Shown: positions 1-7,804 of the stretch, piece after piece
How the letters are laid out: each line of letters begins with the position of its first letter
How positions within the stretch are numbered: position 1 is the stretch's first letter
Assembly: GCA_945865925.1 (NCBI GenBank)
Contig: CAMBFG010000001.1
Coordinates: forward strand, 330,854-394,853
Source of the DNA: Dehalococcoides mccartyi
Lineage (GTDB): Bacteria > Chloroflexota > Dehalococcoidia > UBA2979
DNA length: 64,000 bases
Direction of reading: 5' to 3'
Translations under genes and position numbers: made by a program
The notes under the pieces: generated by a model
What the model was told of the DNA's origin: nothing
Databases searched by the model: none
Seen by the model: only the letters and a program-made list of their open reading frames with translations

Positions 1-56
1 CCGGGCCGTCAGACGGACTCCGGGGCGCCCATGTTCACAGCCGACAACAGCGAGGT

Positions 57-314
57 CTACTCCTCGATGCCCTGGTCGCGCAGGTAGTCGATGGCGTCCT
101 GGACGTTGCGGATCTTCTCCGCGTCCTCGTCCGAGATCTCCATCTGGGTGCCGTCCTTCGAGAATTCCTCCTCGATGGACATGATCAGTTCGACGAGGTC
201 GAGCGAGTCGGCATTGAGGTCATCCACGAACGAAGCGTTCGCGGTGACTTCCTCTTCCTCGACACCCAACTGTTCGACGATCAACGCGCGAACGCGCTCA
301 AATACGGTTGCCAC
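57..314 (-). CDS. acpP: Acyl carrier protein
   Basis: Small acidic carrier that holds the growing acyl chain on a 4'-phosphopantetheine arm during type II fatty-acid synthesis in the cytoplasm. The attachment serine lies in the family motif DSLDLVEL (Ser37 from the chosen start), within a helical protein of 85 residues, the usual size. A GTG start is preferred because AAAGGA lies 5 nt upstream of it. An in-frame ATG 21 nt earlier would add seven residues the family lacks and would touch the nusB stop. It is the last gene of the DUF177-rpmF-fabD-fabG-nusB-acpP run. Confidence 0.95.
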   Translation of the reverse strand: MATVFERVRALIVEQLGVEEEEVTANASFVDDLNADSLDLVELIMSIEEEFSKDGTQMEISDEDAEKIRNVQDAIDYLRDQGIEE

Positions 315-331
315 TGGCAGTCCTTTTCCTG

Positions 332-793
332 TCATCCGCCCTCGGGCGGTCCGGGTTCCCCCTGGCCGGCAGACCCCTGTCGTTCCGCCGCCTCCAGGGC
401 GACCGCGCCCAGCACGCCATTGATGAAACGGCCAGACGACTCCGAACCGTACCCCTTGGCGATCTCCACGGCCTCGTTGATCGCTGCTCGGAGCGGAGCG
501 CGGTCAGTATCGAAGAGCACTTCGTAGACCGCAAGGCGGAGCACATTTCGGTCAACCGTGGCCATCTCCGCCAGCGGGAAGGCGGGAGCGTGGCGCTGGA
601 TCACATCGTCGATATCGGCCAGGTGGCTCTCCACCCCTCGGACGAGGCTCCGGGCGAACTCCCGGCCTTCCGGCTCCAATCCGGCCTCCTCGAGGTGGCG
701 GGCCAGCACCGGCTCGAACGGGCGGCCACCCAGGTCAGCCTCAAAAAGGGCCTGGAAGGCGGCGATCCGGGAGCGGCGACGGCTGCTAGCCAT
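332..793 (-). CDS. nusB: Transcription antitermination factor NusB
   Basis: NusB binds boxA RNA with S10 (NusE) and supports rRNA antitermination. The all-helical family pattern is visible: an N-terminal [16 protein letters not shown] helix, a central segment on '[14 protein letters not shown]', and the C-terminal [19 protein letters not shown] signature. Starting at the internal ATG gives 153 residues, normal for NusB. A longer frame would add about 20 residues with no family match. It sits between fabG and acpP, an unusual place for this gene, with short gaps on both sides, so it is probably co-transcribed with fatty-acid genes. Confidence 0.93.
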   Translation of the reverse strand: MASSRRRSRIAAFQALFEADLGGRPFEPVLARHLEEAGLEPEGREFARSLVRGVESHLADIDDVIQRHAPAFPLAEMATVDRNVLRLAVYEVLFDTDRAPLRAAINEAVEIAKGYGSESSGRFINGVLGAVALEAAERQGSAGQGEPGPPEGG

Positions 794-861
794 AACGGGA
801 ACCTCGATGTGGAGCGAAACGGAGGGTAGGCGACCAGCGGGCCAAGCGGGCAAGCGCCGCG

Positions 862-1626
862 CTAGGCCATCACCATCCCGCCATCCACGTTGATCACCTG
901 GCCCGTGATGTACCCAGCGCCCTCCGAGGCAAGGAAGGCCACGATCGGGGAAATCTCCCCGGCCTCCGCGTACCGCCCGAGCGGGATCCGGCCTTTGATC
1001 GCGTCCTTCTGGTCGTCCGTCAGGCCCGCGGTCATGTCCGTGAGGACGAATCCCGGCGCCACGGCGTTCACAGTGATGCCTCGGGAAGCCACCTCGAGGG
1101 CAAGCGAGCGGGTGAACCCGATAATCCCGGCCTTCGCGGCGGCGTAGTTCGCCTGGCCAGCGTTCCCGGCCACCCCGACCACCGAGGTGATGTTGATGAT
1201 GCGGCCCCAGCGCTCACGGAGCATGTGCCGGATCGCGGCCTTGCTCGTGAGGAACGTGCCTCGCAGGTTCGTCTCGATCACGTCGTCCCAGGCCTGCTCG
1301 GACATCCGCATCACGAGGTTGTCGGCGGTCATCCCGGCGTTGTTCACCAGGATGTGGAGGCCGCCGAGATCGTCCTTCGCCTCGTTGATGAGCCGCTCGA
1401 CGTCGGCGGCCAGCCGGACGTCGCACTGCACCGCGCGGACGCGTACCCCGTGGGTGGCGGCGAGGTCGGCCGCGACGCCCTCGGCCTGCGCGGGGTCGGA
1501 GCGGTAGGTGATAGCCACATCCGCACCGGCGCGCGCGAGGTCAGTCGCGATCGCGCGACCGATACCTCGACCGCCTCCGGTGATGACGGCGACGCGCCCG
1601 CGCAGCGAGGCCGAAGCCTCGGTCAT
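862..1626 (-). CDS. fabG: 3-oxoacyl-[acyl-carrier-protein] reductase
   Basis: Short-chain dehydrogenase that uses NADPH to reduce 3-oxoacyl-ACP in fatty-acid elongation. The Rossmann motif TGGGRGIG is at residues 16-23, NNAG at 95-98, and the catalytic Ser148-Tyr161-Lys165 set (YAAAK) is intact. Length 254 aa is typical. The ATG overlaps the fabD stop as ATGA, which fixes the start and implies translational coupling. The C-terminal 'GQVINVDGGMVM' is the usual FabG ending. Other SDR activities cannot be excluded from sequence alone, but the operon makes FabG the clear choice. Confidence 0.95.
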   Translation of the reverse strand: MTEASASLRGRVAVITGGGRGIGRAIATDLARAGADVAITYRSDPAQAEGVAADLAATHGVRVRAVQCDVRLAADVERLINEAKDDLGGLHILVNNAGMTADNLVMRMSEQAWDDVIETNLRGTFLTSKAAIRHMLRERWGRIINITSVVGVAGNAGQANYAAAKAGIIGFTRSLALEVASRGITVNAVAPGFVLTDMTAGLTDDQKDAIKGRIPLGRYAEAGEISPIVAFLASEGAGYITGQVINVDGGMVMA

Positions 1627-2594
1627 GCGCGCACTTCCTCGACCGTGCCGATATTCCTGACGTCGAAGGAACGGTCGATCCGCTTGAGCAGGCCGGAGAG
1701 CACCTTGCCTGGCCCGAACTCGATGAACTTCGTGACGCCGGCAGCCTGCATCGCCGTCGCCGAGGCGAGCCACAACACCGGCTCGGTGATCTGCTGCTCA
1801 AGTTCGGCTGCGAACTGTGCGCCGAAGGTGAGCGGGGTTGCGGTCACGTTCGACATGACCGGCATCGAGGGATCGCGAAAGGCCGTGTTGCTGAGCGGCA
1901 CGTGCATGCGCTGCGCGGCGCCGGCCATCAGCGGCGTGTGAAACGCACCAGCCACCGTCAGTGGCACAACGCGCGAGGCGCCTGCCGTCGTCGCAGCAGC
2001 GGATGCCGCTTCAACAGCCGTGACGGTGCCGCCAATAGTGATGTTGCCCGGGGCATTGATATTGCAGAGCGAAGCGCCGTGCGGGGTGATTGCGGCGCGG
2101 AGCGCGTCTGGTTCCATGCCGAGGATGGCCGCCATCGTGCTGGGTTGCGCGTCGCACGCTGCCTGCATCGCCTCGCCACGTTGACGTACGAGACGTACGC
2201 CTTCCTCGAAGGTGACGGAGCCCGCCGCGATCAGCGCCGCGTACTCGCCAAGCGAGTGGCCGGCAACGAACGCGGGGCGGTGTGTCAGCGTGCCAGCGTC
2301 GAGTGCCGCGACCAGCGCCGCGATCGCGTGAGTCACGAGCGCCGGCTGCGTGTTCACGGTCTGGGTGAGGTCGCCCTCGGGCCCGGTGAAGCACAGCGTC
2401 GAAAGCTTGATGCCGAGCGCCTCGTCCGCGACGTCGAAGACAGCGCGCGCAGCCGGCAACTGCTCGTACAGGTCGGCACCCATCCCGACGGCCTGCGCAC
2501 CCTGCCCGGGGAAGACCCAGGCGGTATCAGCGGCCACCGGTAGCGATGCGATGCGGGCGAGTGTCACCGCGACCGTCTCGGCTGAGGAGGGCAC
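1623..2594 (-). CDS. fabD: Malonyl-CoA:ACP transacylase
   Basis: Transfers malonyl from CoA to acyl carrier protein, the first committed step of fatty-acid chain building. The nucleophile elbow GHSLGEYAAL (Ser114) and the catalytic-His motif GAFHTPLM are present, with the N-terminal FPGQGAQ oxyanion segment at residues 28-34. Length 323 aa fits the family. The gene lies 6 nt downstream of rpmF and overlaps fabG by 4 nt. plsX and fabH, which often occupy this interval in other bacteria, are absent. Confidence 0.95.
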   Translation of the reverse strand: MPSSAETVAVTLARIASLPVAADTAWVFPGQGAQAVGMGADLYEQLPAARAVFDVADEALGIKLSTLCFTGPEGDLTQTVNTQPALVTHAIAALVAALDAGTLTHRPAFVAGHSLGEYAALIAAGSVTFEEGVRLVRQRGEAMQAACDAQPSTMAAILGMEPDALRAAITPHGASLCNINAPGNITIGGTVTAVEAASAAATTAGASRVVPLTVAGAFHTPLMAGAAQRMHVPLSNTAFRDPSMPVMSNVTATPLTFGAQFAAELEQQITEPVLWLASATAMQAAGVTKFIEFGPGKVLSGLLKRIDRSFDVRNIGTVEEVRA

Positions 2595-2600
2595 CGGGGA

Positions 2601-2777
2601 CTAGGCCTCGCCGCGCTCGATGAGGCGGCCCTTGGCGTCACGTGCGCCGCCGGCCGTGTGGTTGATCTTTACGCCGCCGGTCGCGGGGTCGCGGACGAGG
2701 TTCGGCAGGATCACGTGGTCGTGACTCTGGCGCGTCTTTCGCTTCGACACCGGGGTCCTACGCTTTGGGAGAGCCAT
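2601..2777 (-). CDS. rpmF: 50S ribosomal protein L32 (bL32)
   Basis: Basic 58-residue ribosomal protein beginning MALPKRRTPVSKRKTRQSHD, which is diagnostic for bL32. It has no CxxC pairs, so it is the zinc-free form. The start lies 20 nt inside the end of the DUF177 gene, the standard DUF177-rpmF pairing. A second in-frame ATG two codons earlier is possible but less like the family. Confidence 0.95.
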   Translation of the reverse strand: MALPKRRTPVSKRKTRQSHDHVILPNLVRDPATGGVKINHTAGGARDAKGRLIERGEA

Positions 2778-3309
2778 CGCCATCCTCCGTCTGAAGCCGC
2801 TCGGCCAGTGGCCGTAGCGCGCCCCATGGGTCAGTCCTGCCCACCGGAAGGCAGGCGCAGGTCTCAAGGTTCAAGTTGCGCCCGCACGTGACGCACAGCC
2901 CTTCACAGTCCGGCCGGCAAATCGGCTGGATCGGGAGAGCCGACTGTTCATATTGCCGGACGGCCTCGCTGAGGTCGAGGTGCCGCTTGTCGTCGATGAG
3001 GAAGTCGTCCCCGTCGACCTGAGGCGCTTGCCCCGTGACCGGGTCCCGAGGCAGCACGTACTCCTCGTCAAAATCGAGGTGTACCGGTGTCTGAAACGGC
3101 TCCAGGCACCGGCCGCACTCCAGCGTGACCGGTGCCAGCTCGAAGGTGGCCATCACGAGGATGCCCCGCTCCGAGCGGATCAGCCGGATCTCGCCCGTCA
3201 CTTCCTGCTCGAACCCCTCTTCAGGCACCGAGCAGCGCTCCCGCTCCGCGTACAGGCGGCGAGCGTGACCCACGGGCTCCGTGAGCAGCGTGGAGACGTT
3301 GATGAGCAC
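2758..3309 (-). CDS. DUF177 / YceD family protein
   Basis: Member of the YceD (DUF177) family, whose gene almost always precedes rpmF and which has been linked to 23S rRNA biogenesis. The family pattern is seen: 'LECGRCLEPF' near residue 95 and a C-terminal cysteine cluster (ICRPDCEGLCVTCG, then CAC) that probably binds zinc. A GTG start is chosen because GGAGGA lies 5 nt before it and the protein then starts at the family's usual VLINVSTLL. Likely first gene of the operon; a TACGAT -10 element lies about 36 nt upstream. Confidence 0.9.
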   Translation of the reverse strand: MLINVSTLLTEPVGHARRLYAERERCSVPEEGFEQEVTGEIRLIRSERGILVMATFELAPVTLECGRCLEPFQTPVHLDFDEEYVLPRDPVTGQAPQVDGDDFLIDDKRHLDLSEAVRQYEQSALPIQPICRPDCEGLCVTCGRNLNLETCACLPVGRTDPWGALRPLAERLQTEDGDGSPKA

Positions 3310-3344
3310 TGGAGTCCTCCGGGAGCCTCGGCTGAGGCCTCCTG

Positions 3345-3350
3345 ATCGTA
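3345..3350 (-). promoter_or_regulatory. Putative -10 element of the DUF177-rpmF-fab operon
   Basis: TACGAT on the minus strand, 36 nt before the GTG of the DUF177 gene and upstream of its GGAGGA ribosome site. No good -35 is seen. It lies back to back with the promoter of the recombinase-like gene. Confidence 0.4.
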
Positions 3351-3351
3351 C

Positions 3352-3379
3352 CTGACCGGCCCGTGAGGCGGCGTAGACT
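3352..3379 (+). promoter_or_regulatory. Promoter of the recombinase-like gene, leaderless type
   Basis: CTGACC, 16-bp spacer, then TAGACT ending 6 nt before the ATG. This spacing places the transcript start at or next to the start codon, so the mRNA is probably leaderless. There is no convincing Shine-Dalgarno sequence. Confidence 0.5.
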
Positions 3380-3385
3380 CGACGC

Positions 3386-4714
3386 ATGCCCGCGAATCTG
3401 GCCGAGGGCCGCCCAGCGCTCGTCTACCTGCGTCCGGTGCCGGACGCCGACCCACCGCTGGGCCTCGCGATCCAGCGCGCCGCCACCTCCGCCCTCGTCG
3501 CCGCTGAGGGCTATCGAGCCCTCGCCACGTTCCAGGACACCTCCGACGCCGCGAGCGGGTTCCCGCGCTTCTCAGCGCTCCTTGATGCCATTGCGAAGGC
3601 CCCCGCACGCCCCACGGTCGTCCTCGCGAGCGCGCACGTCCTCGGCGACCGCGCTCTCGACTGCGCTCTCCGCCTGCTGGCTCTGGCGGCGGCTGGGGCC
3701 CCCGTGCGCCTCGCCGACGCCTCCACACCCGAGGCAGCCCTCCGCGCAGCGTGGCTCGGCCGCCAGCCGGACGAGCGCCGCCGGGAGCGCGCACGCGAGT
3801 CGATGCGGAAGCGTGCCCTGCGAGGTCAGGTGCTGGGCCGCGCCCCCTTCGGCTATGCCGTCGAGGAGCGCGCGCTCGTGGTCGACGACACCGAGGCCGC
3901 CGTCGTCCGTCGCGTCTTCGCGATGTACCTCGAAGAGCACGAGGGCGTGCGCCGGATCGCGCGGGCGCTGAACGAGGACGGGATCCGCAGCCGGCTCGGG
4001 AAACCGTGGAGCGCCGGGTCGGTCCGCGCGGTGTTGCGAAATCCCGCCTACACCGGCACTTACCGCCGCCTGGGAGTCGTCGTGACGGGCGCACACCCGG
4101 CGCTCCTCCGACGCGGTGAGTTCGAAGAGGTGCAGGCGAGGATGGCCCGACGACGCACCGCACCTGCCGAGCAGGAACGCCACGCCTACCTCCTCGCCGG
4201 CCTCGCGCGCTGCGGCTACTGCGGAGGACGCCTGTTGGGGGCCCGACGCTCCGTGCCGAACGGTGAGCCGAGGACGTACTACCGCTGCGCGTCAGCGACG
4301 AACCAGGGCCGCTGCGAGTACCACTCGCAGCGCACGGAGGTACTGGAGACCGCCGTTCACGATGCCCTCGCCTCCGAGCGCTTCACCGTGGCGAAGAAGC
4401 CTGCCGTAGCCCAACCGACTGAGGCCCGCCGTATCGCCCTTGACCGGGCGGTGGCCCGCACCCTCGAGCGGTGGGTTGCCGGTGAACTGACCTATCGCGA
4501 CGTGATCCGTTCGGCGACCGAGCCAGCCCTCGAAGCGGTGCGGCTGCGCTCCGGCAAGCCGGAGACGCCGCGGCTAACGCCGGCAGCCGCCTCCGCACGC
4601 CTCGCGGCTGAGTGGGACGACCTCGACTTCGCGGGGAAGCGCGCGCTGCTGCTCGACGCCGTGTCTGAGGTCGTTGTGCGGGAGCAGCGGATTCGAGTCG
4701 TTCGGCGGGCGTAA
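3386..4714 (+). CDS. Serine-recombinase-like protein with a lost catalytic site
   Basis: 442 residues laid out like a large serine recombinase: an N-terminal resolvase-like fold (about 9-112), a helical linker, a 'recombinase' domain starting at GRAPFGYAV (151) with a DNA-binding 'RIARALNEDGI' segment, and a zinc ribbon (CGYC, then YYRC and C). In active enzymes the N-terminus reads YxRVS; here it is YLRPV, so the serine nucleophile is missing (Val18). The DRLxR active-site motif has become HVLGDR (84-89), losing Asp and the first Arg. The domain should bind DNA but not cut it by the known chemistry. Base composition matches neighbours, so it is probably a long-term resident. It is divergent from DUF177 and its stop lies 2 nt before the rnpB -10 element. 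Confidence 0.85.
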   Translation: MPANLAEGRPALVYLRPVPDADPPLGLAIQRAATSALVAAEGYRALATFQDTSDAASGFPRFSALLDAIAKAPARPTVVLASAHVLGDRALDCALRLLALAAAGAPVRLADASTPEAALRAAWLGRQPDERRRERARESMRKRALRGQVLGRAPFGYAVEERALVVDDTEAAVVRRVFAMYLEEHEGVRRIARALNEDGIRSRLGKPWSAGSVRAVLRNPAYTGTYRRLGVVVTGAHPALLRRGEFEEVQARMARRRTAPAEQERHAYLLAGLARCGYCGGRLLGARRSVPNGEPRTYYRCASATNQGRCEYHSQRTEVLETAVHDALASERFTVAKKPAVAQPTEARRIALDRAVARTLERWVAGELTYRDVIRSATEPALEAVRLRSGKPETPRLTPAAASARLAAEWDDLDFAGKRALLLDAVSEVVVREQRIRVVRRA

Positions 4715-4716
4715 GT

Positions 4717-4722
4717 TAGGAT
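4717..4722 (+). promoter_or_regulatory. -10 element of rnpB
   Basis: TAGGAT 6 nt before the first base of the RNase P RNA P1 helix. It starts 2 nt after the stop codon of the recombinase-like gene, so any -35 contact lies inside that gene. A weak TTCGAG is at 19-bp spacing. Confidence 0.5.
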
Positions 4723-4728
4723 CGAGCC

Positions 4729-5105
4729 GTCAGGGGGCCGGACGGCCGCCGGTCACCTTCGGGTGGCGGGAGGAAAGTCCGAACTCCAACCGGACAGGGT
4801 GCCGGCTAACGGCCGGGCGGCGCGAGCCGATGGACAGTGCCACAGAAACATACCGCCGGGGGCCTTCGGGCAGCCCGGTAAGGTTGAAATGGTGCGGTAA
4901 GAGCGCACCGGCGTCGCGGTAACGCGGCGGCCGCGGTAAACCCCACTCGGAGCAAGGCCAAATAGGGGAGCGTGGGCGTGTCCGGCGCTGCTCCCGGGTA
5001 GGCTGCTGGAGGCGTCCGGGTAACCGGCGTCGTAGATGGATGGCCGTCGCCGCACCTCGTTGGGCACGAGGCGCGGTACAGAATTCGGCTTATAGGCCCC
5101 CTGAC
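4729..5105 (+). ncRNA. rnpB: RNase P RNA, bacterial type A
   Basis: Catalytic RNA that trims tRNA 5' leaders. All universal blocks are present in order: GAGGAAAGTCCGAACTCC, ACAGTGCCACAGAAACATACC split around the P3/P4 region, GGTGCGGTAAGAGCGCACCG, AGCAAGGCCAAATAGGGG, TAGATGGATGGCCG and ACAGAATTCGGCTTATAGG. The ends GTCAGGGGGCC and GGCCCCCTGAC form a perfect 11-bp P1 helix, which sets the boundaries. No U-rich terminator follows; the 3' end is 13 nt from the convergent flavoprotein gene. Confidence 0.97.
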
Positions 5106-5118
5106 AGCCCAACCCTCG

Positions 5119-5562
5119 CTAGTCGGCCGAACCAGTGTCGCCGTCGCGGGCCATGATCACGGCTCCACGCTGGATCACGCGCGAGATCTCCACGATGACA
5201 GCGGTGCCAAGCCGCTCCGGGTCAGTCTTCTGCTCGACCTCGGGCGCGGCGTCGTAGACGTGCTTCTTCACGGCCGGATCGTCCACTCGGCGGGCTTCGC
5301 CGTGGATCTGGAAGGCCAAGCGCGCGGGGCCGTTGCGGTACATCATCGCGACCTTCGGATTGTCCTCGATGCGCGCGAGGAACCCCCGGTTGGTGGTGCG
5401 CATCCAGATCGCCAGTTCGTGGTCGGAGTACGCCTGCGTCGTGCCGAAGAAGGCGAGGGTGGGCTGGCCGTCCGCGCCGGTGCTCGTCCACATAATGGGG
5501 CAGGCGTCCGCCAGCGCGTTGTTAATCGCGGTCTGGAATTCTTCGGTCAGTTCGACGGCCAT
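5119..5562 (-). CDS. Pyridoxamine-5'-phosphate-oxidase-family FMN split-barrel protein
   Basis: 147 residues with the flavin split-barrel pattern: 'CPIMWTSTGADGQPTLAFFG' as the first strands, 'LAIWMRTTNRGFLARI', a 'KVAMMYRN' strand and a 'GEARRVDDP' segment common in small FMN- or F420-binding proteins of this superfamily. The substrate cannot be read from sequence. It is a paralogue of the gene immediately upstream on the same strand: both share the 'SDHELxIWxRTxxRGFL' and 'GEARRVDDPA' blocks. GAGGTG precedes the ATG. Confidence 0.8.
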   Translation of the reverse strand: MAVELTEEFQTAINNALADACPIMWTSTGADGQPTLAFFGTTQAYSDHELAIWMRTTNRGFLARIEDNPKVAMMYRNGPARLAFQIHGEARRVDDPAVKKHVYDAAPEVEQKTDPERLGTAVIVEISRVIQRGAVIMARDGDTGSAD

Positions 5563-5668
5563 CAGGCACCTCGATCGTGTGAGCGCGGGATCGGAGGGTG
5601 GAGGTTAGAACGCGGAGGGGGCGCGACGCGAGGCCGGCCCCTCCGATGTCCTTCGATGGACGCCTCGG

Positions 5669-6091
5669 CTAGTCGCGAGAGGCGATCACCTGGCCACGCT
5701 GCGTGACGCGGACGATGTCCACGATCACCGGGACGCCAGCCTTCGCCTCGTCCATCTTCCGCTCGGCCTCGGGCGAGTCGTTGTAGATCTGGTCACGGGT
5801 CGCCGGGTCGTCGACGCGGCGAGCCTCGCCGACGATCTGACAACCGACGTTCGTGGTGGTGTTCCGGAACCAGCCGAACACCTTCGCGTTCTTGCCGGTG
5901 CGGCTCAGGAACCCTCGGCCCTCGGTGCGCAGCCAGATGCCGAGTTCGTGGTCAGAGTGGACGTGAGTCGAGCCGTAGATCGCGATCGTCGGCTGGCCGG
6001 TCTCGTCGACCGAAGCCCAGAGGATCGGGAATCCGTCCGCGCGGGACGAGTCAATCGCAGCCTTCAGTTCGTCGGGCAGTACAACCGCCAT
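5669..6091 (-). CDS. Pyridoxamine-5'-phosphate-oxidase-family FMN split-barrel protein (second copy)
   Basis: 140 residues, same fold as the downstream paralogue, with matching 'FPILWASVDETGQPTIAIYG', 'SDHELGIWLRTEGRGFLSR' and 'GEARRVDDPA' blocks but many differences between, so the duplication is old. The internal ATG is chosen because GGGAG lies just before it; an upstream frame would add 33 residues unlike the paralogue. About 106 nt separate the two genes. Function beyond likely flavin or F420 binding is unknown. Confidence 0.8.
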   Translation of the reverse strand: MAVVLPDELKAAIDSSRADGFPILWASVDETGQPTIAIYGSTHVHSDHELGIWLRTEGRGFLSRTGKNAKVFGWFRNTTTNVGCQIVGEARRVDDPATRDQIYNDSPEAERKMDEAKAGVPVIVDIVRVTQRGQVIASRD

Positions 6092-6162
6092 AGTGCTCCC
6101 ATTCGCAGGTCTCTCCGGGCCGCCCAGCGGCACCGGCGCTTCTCTTTCGTGAGGCGCTGGAA

Positions 6163-6168
6163 AATATA
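6163..6168 (-). promoter_or_regulatory. Putative -10 for the flavoprotein pair
   Basis: TATATT preceded by TG on the minus strand (extended -10), in an AT-rich pocket about 71 nt before the start codon. No clear -35. Confidence 0.45.
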
Positions 6169-6204
6169 CAGCACCTCCCCGGAGGCGCATCCAGCCTCAC
6201 CACG

Positions 6205-6210
6205 TAGGAT
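6205..6210 (+). promoter_or_regulatory. -10 element of the MurE-like gene, leaderless type
   Basis: TAGGAT followed by exactly 6 nt (CGACGC) and the ATG, the same layout and same spacer as at the recombinase-like gene. There is no ribosome site, so the mRNA is probably leaderless. Confidence 0.5.
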
Positions 6211-6216
6211 CGACGC

Positions 6217-7752
6217 ATGACCAACCCCTCCAACCCGGCGCGTGGCGACTGGCGGCGTGGCCTCCCGGCCGCCGTCACTGCCGAGGCGCGGGACGCCCTG
6301 CCGCCCGTCCGGGCGATTCAGTTCGACTCGCGCCAGGTGGAGGCAGGCGACCTCTTCGTCTGTATCCCCGGGGGACGCGCGGACGGGCACGCCTTCGCAG
6401 GCGGAGCAGTCGAGCGTGGTGCGGTCGCCCTCGTCTGCCTCGCGGGCCGCGAGGCGGAGGTCGGCGGCCTCGGTGTCCCCGTGGTGGGAGTGGCGAACCC
6501 TCGGGCGACGCTGGCGCAGGTGAGCGCAGCGCACGAGGACTACCCGGGGAAGAAACTCACCGTCATCGGCGTGACCGGGACGGACGGTAAGTCCACCACC
6601 TGCTTCTTCGTCCTCGCAGCCCTCGAGGGCGCGCGGCTCAAGGCGGGCCTCCTCACCACCATCGAGTGCCGGATCGGCGGCACGACGATCCCGAACCCGA
6701 CGCGCCTCACCTCGCAGGAAGCACCGTTCATTCAGCGACTACTCGCGGAGATGGTCGACGCCGGCTGCACGCACGCGGTCGTCGAGGCGACCTCGATCGG
6801 TCTCGAACTCCACCGGCTGGACGCCTGCGAATTCCGCGCCGCAATCTTCACGAACCTCACGCCCGACCACCTCGACTACCACGGGACGCTCGACGCCTAT
6901 CGCAAGGCGAAGGGGCGGCTGTTCGAGATGCTGCCCGCAGCGAGCCACGGCCGCTCGCCCGGAGTCGCCGTGATCAACAGCGACGACAAGGCAGGCCGCT
7001 ACATGGCGAGCCGCACGAAGGCGCGCGTCATCACGTACTCGCTCCACGATCAGGAAGCCGACGTCGTCACCGAGGACGTCATGCTGTGGGACGACGGATC
7101 GACGTTCGCGCTGACGGCGGATGAGGAAGACGAGTCGGTGGAGTGCAGCGTCCGCCTCCCCGGCGACTTCAACGTCGCGAACGCGGTGGCCGCGATCACC
7201 TGTGCGACCGCGCTCGGCCTCGATGTCGGCGCGGTAGCAATGGGTGTGGCGGCGTGCGCCGGAGTGCCGGGCCGCATGGAGCGCATCACCGGCGCGCCGT
7301 TCCCCGTCGTCGTCGACTACGCCCACACGGGCGAGGCGTTGCGCAAGGCCGCGGGCACGCTGCGTGACGTGACTCATGGGCGGCTGATCGCCGTCTTCGG
7401 GTGCGCCGGTGAGCGCGGCAAGGAACGCCGCACCGGCATGGGCGCGGCAGCCGCGACCACGGTCGACCTCGCCATCCTCACGGACGAGGACCCGCGCTCG
7501 GAGGTGCCCGAGGCGATCATCGACGACATCGCGCAGGCGATGCTGGCAGCGGGCGCCGTCGAAGGCGAGGGGTTCGAGCGCATCCCCGACCGCCGCGCTG
7601 CAATCGCGCGCGCGTTCGAAGTGGCCCAACCGGGCGACCTCGTGTTGATCGCAGGCAAGGGCCACGAGACGACCATCGAATACGCGAGTGGGGCCGTGCC
7701 GTTCGATGACCGCGTCGTCTCACGCGAGGAGATTGCGCGGCTGTTCGGCTAG
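6217..7752 (+). CDS. MurE-like UDP-MurNAc-peptide ligase
   Basis: Mur-ligase family protein of 511 aa with all three domains: an N-terminal uridine-nucleotide domain ('IQFDSRQVEAGDLFVCIPG'), a central ATPase with P-loop GVTGTDGKSTT (about 117-127) and 'NLTPDHLDYHGT', and a C-terminal domain starting 'PGRMERI'. The loop that selects the amino acid reads DEDPR where DAP-adding MurE has DNPR, so substrate choice is uncertain. True MurE adds diaminopimelate or lysine to the wall precursor. No other mur gene is in the window, so a non-wall role in this lineage is possible. Confidence 0.8.
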   Translation: MTNPSNPARGDWRRGLPAAVTAEARDALPPVRAIQFDSRQVEAGDLFVCIPGGRADGHAFAGGAVERGAVALVCLAGREAEVGGLGVPVVGVANPRATLAQVSAAHEDYPGKKLTVIGVTGTDGKSTTCFFVLAALEGARLKAGLLTTIECRIGGTTIPNPTRLTSQEAPFIQRLLAEMVDAGCTHAVVEATSIGLELHRLDACEFRAAIFTNLTPDHLDYHGTLDAYRKAKGRLFEMLPAASHGRSPGVAVINSDDKAGRYMASRTKARVITYSLHDQEADVVTEDVMLWDDGSTFALTADEEDESVECSVRLPGDFNVANAVAAITCATALGLDVGAVAMGVAACAGVPGRMERITGAPFPVVVDYAHTGEALRKAAGTLRDVTHGRLIAVFGCAGERGKERRTGMGAAAATTVDLAILTDEDPRSEVPEAIIDDIAQAMLAAGAVEGEGFERIPDRRAAIARAFEVAQPGDLVLIAGKGHETTIEYASGAVPFDDRVVSREEIARLFG

Positions 7753-7804
7753 ACTCGGCGCTCCCCAGCCTCGGTAGCGTCGAGGCCCTCGAAGGAGTCG
7801 CCCC

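Noticed and set aside
1-56. Gene between the window edge and acpP
   Set aside because: The minus-strand sequence after acpP shows only a frame of fewer than ten codons; fabF, the usual next gene, is not recognisable in these 56 bases.
4729-5105. rnpB as an integration site with the neighbouring recombinase as part of an integrated element
   Set aside because: No direct repeats of the rnpB end, no cargo genes and no composition shift are visible, and the recombinase lacks its catalytic serine.
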